Shown here: piece after piece, positions 63,901 through 64,000 of the stretch
How the letters are laid out: every line of letters begins with the position of its first letter
Position numbering within the stretch: the first letter of the stretch is position 1
Assembly (NCBI GenBank): GCA_014549065.1
Contig: JACDOX010000119.1
Location: forward strand, 496,001 to 560,000
Origin: Cardinalis cardinalis
Lineage: Eukaryota; Chordata; Aves; Passeriformes; Cardinalidae
DNA: 64,000 nucleotides
Direction: 5' to 3'
Notes under the pieces: model-generated
What the model saw: only the letters and a program-made list of their open reading frames with translations
Databases searched by the model: none
Told to the model about the DNA's origin: nothing
Made by a program: the position numbers and the translations under genes

Positions 63901-64000
63901 GCATATGATACTGCCCTCAGTTCCCAAGCTCTCCCCAAAGTCCTGAAGGAAGCAGCTTTTGAAGCAAACAGGAACNCTCTGTCCCCATGCAGGCACCAGA

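Noticed and set aside
1..64000. CRISPR arrays, operons, phage or plasmid features
   Set aside because: There are no regularly spaced repeats, no dense long reading frames and no ribosome-binding organisation. The sequence is plainly vertebrate nuclear DNA.

Overview
This window is vertebrate nuclear DNA, most likely from a bird and plausibly a songbird. It is AT-rich and has no continuous gene with protein-family motifs. Short 3' tails of CR1 LINEs occur on both strands. Three related copies of a roughly 290 bp LTR-like element carry TATA and AATAAA signals. The bird call rests on the CR1 tails, the low repeat load and the base composition; the songbird call is only an impression from the LTR type. 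Nothing points to bacterial, phage or plasmid DNA.

Layout: 1-25 kb is single-copy AT-rich DNA with a probable CR1 tail (502-552), a poly(A)-signal/poly(A) pair (757-786), an exact 23 bp palindrome (9378-9400), a T23 tract (9693-9715), an AT hairpin (11044-11069), a CpG-retaining block (13721-14060), an 11-mer tandem repeat (16320-16362) and a MEF2/E-box cluster (23640-23830). At 25.5-27.5 kb lie two head-to-tail diverged LTR-like copies, with a weaker third near 33.7 kb. From 28 to 50 kb there are homeodomain-rich blocks, a CR1 fragment on the minus strand (36961-37135), a 26 bp tandem duplication (38113-38164) and an imperfect palindrome (43112-43139). From 50 to 64 kb there is a GC-richer stretch with an unusually long minus-strand open frame (50437-51081), a CR1 tail (58541-58589), A-rich tracts, a homeodomain-rich block (63240-63490) and an ATAGCT-rich tandem repeat (63823-63900).

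No complete gene can be supported. The window reads as a gene desert or the inside of a very large intron. A few intervals have good splice sites around open frames: 30147-30350, 37556-37573, 42610-42707, 53695-53755 and 55763-55861, all on the plus strand. They are listed as candidates at low confidence, because similar decoys are common in vertebrate DNA and none matches a protein I recognise. Several blocks look like candidate regulatory elements, judged only from clustered TAAT-type motifs, retained CpGs and palindromes. I see no convincing new biological system here.
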